A stretch of 64,000 nt of DNA, taken from NCBI RefSeq assembly GCF_900637185.1, contig NZ_LR134352.1, positions 620,001-684,000 on the forward strand, written 5' to 3'. Source of the stretch: Nocardia asteroides. GTDB taxonomy: Bacteria; Actinomycetota; Actinomycetes; Mycobacteriales; Mycobacteriaceae. Below are positions 63,125 to 64,000 of this stretch, one piece after another. How positions within the stretch are numbered: position 1 is the first letter of the stretch; every line of letters begins with the position of its first letter. A program made the translations under genes and the position numbers. The notes under the pieces are model-generated. The model was not told where the DNA came from, ran no database searches, and saw only the letters and a program-made list of their open reading frames with translations.

Positions 63125-64000
63125 TCAACCGTCCTGATCGGGCGGGAGCAGTTCCAGGCGGACGCCGAGCAGGCGGATGGGCCGGTCCAGTTCGAAGCGG
63201 TCGACGATGGCCAGCGCGGTCTCGACGATGGTGGCGATGTCGGTGGTCGGGCGGGGGAGTTTCTGCTGCTTGCTGCGGGTGTAAAAGGTCTTGGTGCGGA
63301 CGGTGACCGCTACGCGGGTGCTGATCCGCCGGTGCGCGAGCATCTCCTCGGCGACCTCGGTGGCCAGCCGCGCGACCTCGCGGCGGATCTCGGCGGGGTC
63401 GGTGAGATCGTGCGGGAAGGTCTCGGACTTGCTGCGGCCCACCGGGATCCGCGGAGTGGTGGAGAGCTCGGTGTCGCCTTTGCCGTGACCGAGGACGCGC
63501 AGGTAAGGACCGGTGTTGGGCCCGAATTCCGCGGCCAGGCGGCGGGGGTCGGCGGCCATCAGGTCGGCGACGGTGCCGATGCCGAGTTCGGCCAGGCGCT
63601 TGGCGATCCGGGCGCCGACACCCCACAGCGCGTCGGTGGGGCGGTGGCCCATGAGCTCGGTCCAATTCGAGGCGGTGAGCTCGAAGACGCCCGCGGCGGC
63701 GCCCGGGTCGTGCTCGGGTTCGGCGGAGGTCTTGCCGGTCGACTTGGCGAAGCCGGTGGCCAGCTTGGCGGTGAGCTTGTTGTCGCCGATGCCGACCGAG
63801 CAGGTGAGCCCGAGTTCGCGCACAGCGGCGCGGATTTCGCCCGCGAGCCGCCACGGATCGCCGTCGGTGGCGACGAACGCCTCGTCCATCCCCCACACCT
63901 CGACCGGGCCGGCGACCCGGCCCAGCGTCGCCATGATCTCGTCGGAGGCGACTTCGTAGGCGGCCATGTCGACCGGCAGGAAGACGCCGTCGGGGCATTT
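63125..64000 (-). CDS. dinB: DNA polymerase IV (Y family), 5' end outside the window
   Basis: The frame runs from the window edge; 291 residues are visible. KCPDGVFLPVDMAAYE and VWGMDEAFV (the catalytic Asp-Glu pair) belong to the palm; TCSVGIGDNKLTAKLAT and LWGVGARIAKRLAELGI (HhH of the thumb) follow, then the little-finger domain. It makes error-prone translesion DNA. About the first 80 residues lie outside. Confidence 0.92.
   Translation of the reverse strand, partial: KCPDGVFLPVDMAAYEVASDEIMATLGRVAGPVEVWGMDEAFVATDGDPWRLAGEIRAAVRELGLTCSVGIGDNKLTAKLATGFAKSTGKTSAEPEHDPGAAAGVFELTASNWTELMGHRPTDALWGVGARIAKRLAELGIGTVADLMAADPRRLAAEFGPNTGPYLRVLGHGKGDTELSTTPRIPVGRSKSETFPHDLTDPAEIRREVARLATEVAEEMLAHRRISTRVAVTVRTKTFYTRSKQQKLPRPTTDIATIVETALAIVDRFELDRPIRLLGVRLELLPPDQDG

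Noticed and set aside
1..64000. tRNA, rRNA, CRISPR array or transposase
   Set aside because: No cloverleaf-like segment, spaced repeat array or transposase motif was recognised; a tRNAscan or ISfinder search was not possible here.

Overview
The window is GC-rich actinobacterial DNA from a mycolic-acid-containing member of the Mycobacteriales, most likely Nocardia or a close relative. The pointers are a secreted Ag85-type mycolyltransferase, a cutinase-like esterase with a Thr-rich tail, a WS/DGAT acyltransferase, a mycobacterial-type three-gene succinate dehydrogenase, XRE-DUF5753/DUF397 genes, and the order GT87 / rpsF-ssb-rpsR-rplI / dnaB. The genus is an inference from gene content; no rRNA gene is present.

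Layout. 1-9.6 kb: the end of an AIM24 gene, the mycolyltransferase, then a tellurium-resistance-type (Ter) region. A four-gene minus-strand operon (helical coiled-coil protein, HpcH/HpaI aldolase, a large PRTase-TRSP-StiP-PELOTA fusion, HAD phosphatase) diverges from terD and a DUF475/TerC-like membrane gene. 9.6-16.6 kb: a GT87 membrane glycosyltransferase, the rpsF-ssb-rpsR-rplI operon, a strong terminator, a DnaA-box-rich spacer and dnaB carrying two inteins. 16.6-18.4 kb: remnants of three broken genes (XRE regulator, SigJ-like ECF sigma factor, amidohydrolase). 18.4-22.1 kb: an AT-rich island of clearly foreign composition holding a TtcA-like PP-loop ATPase facing a translationally coupled TM-GAF / MazG-like NTP pyrophosphohydrolase pair. 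This is the best candidate for an undescribed system.

22.1-37 kb: metabolic and envelope genes (alpha/beta hydrolase, Rid protein, methyltransferase, catalytically dead beta-lactamase-fold lipoprotein, PLP desulfhydrase/deaminase, cutinase, EamA exporter), a divergent MFS/marR pair destroyed by deletions, WS/DGAT, a nitronate-monooxygenase-type flavoprotein behind a KstR-like operator, and a ThrE exporter. 37-49 kb: a flippase-like polytopic protein, an epimerase, an MBL hydrolase, a ParB-like/antiporter gene pair, an S4 protein, an NlpC/P60 endopeptidase with a structured leader, an Orc1-like ATPase, a hydrolase and a thiolase-like protein lacking its cysteines. 49.5-53.1 kb: succinate dehydrogenase (anchor, flavoprotein, Fe-S) behind a CRP-like site. 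53-64 kb: XRE-DUF397 cassette, an AlkA-type glycosylase, a 34-residue small ORF, a giant FAD/Fe-S dehydrogenase, an ABC exporter, a GntR regulator, an AcuI-like reductase and the 3' part of dinB. No rRNA, tRNA, CRISPR array or transposase was seen.

How the parts relate: the Ter block is a coherent stress-response and small-molecule-synthesis unit, the ribosomal/ssb/dnaB block is core replication and translation, and the sdh operon is core respiration. The 16.6-22.1 kb segment stands apart as a site of gene loss and gain immediately behind an intein-bearing dnaB.
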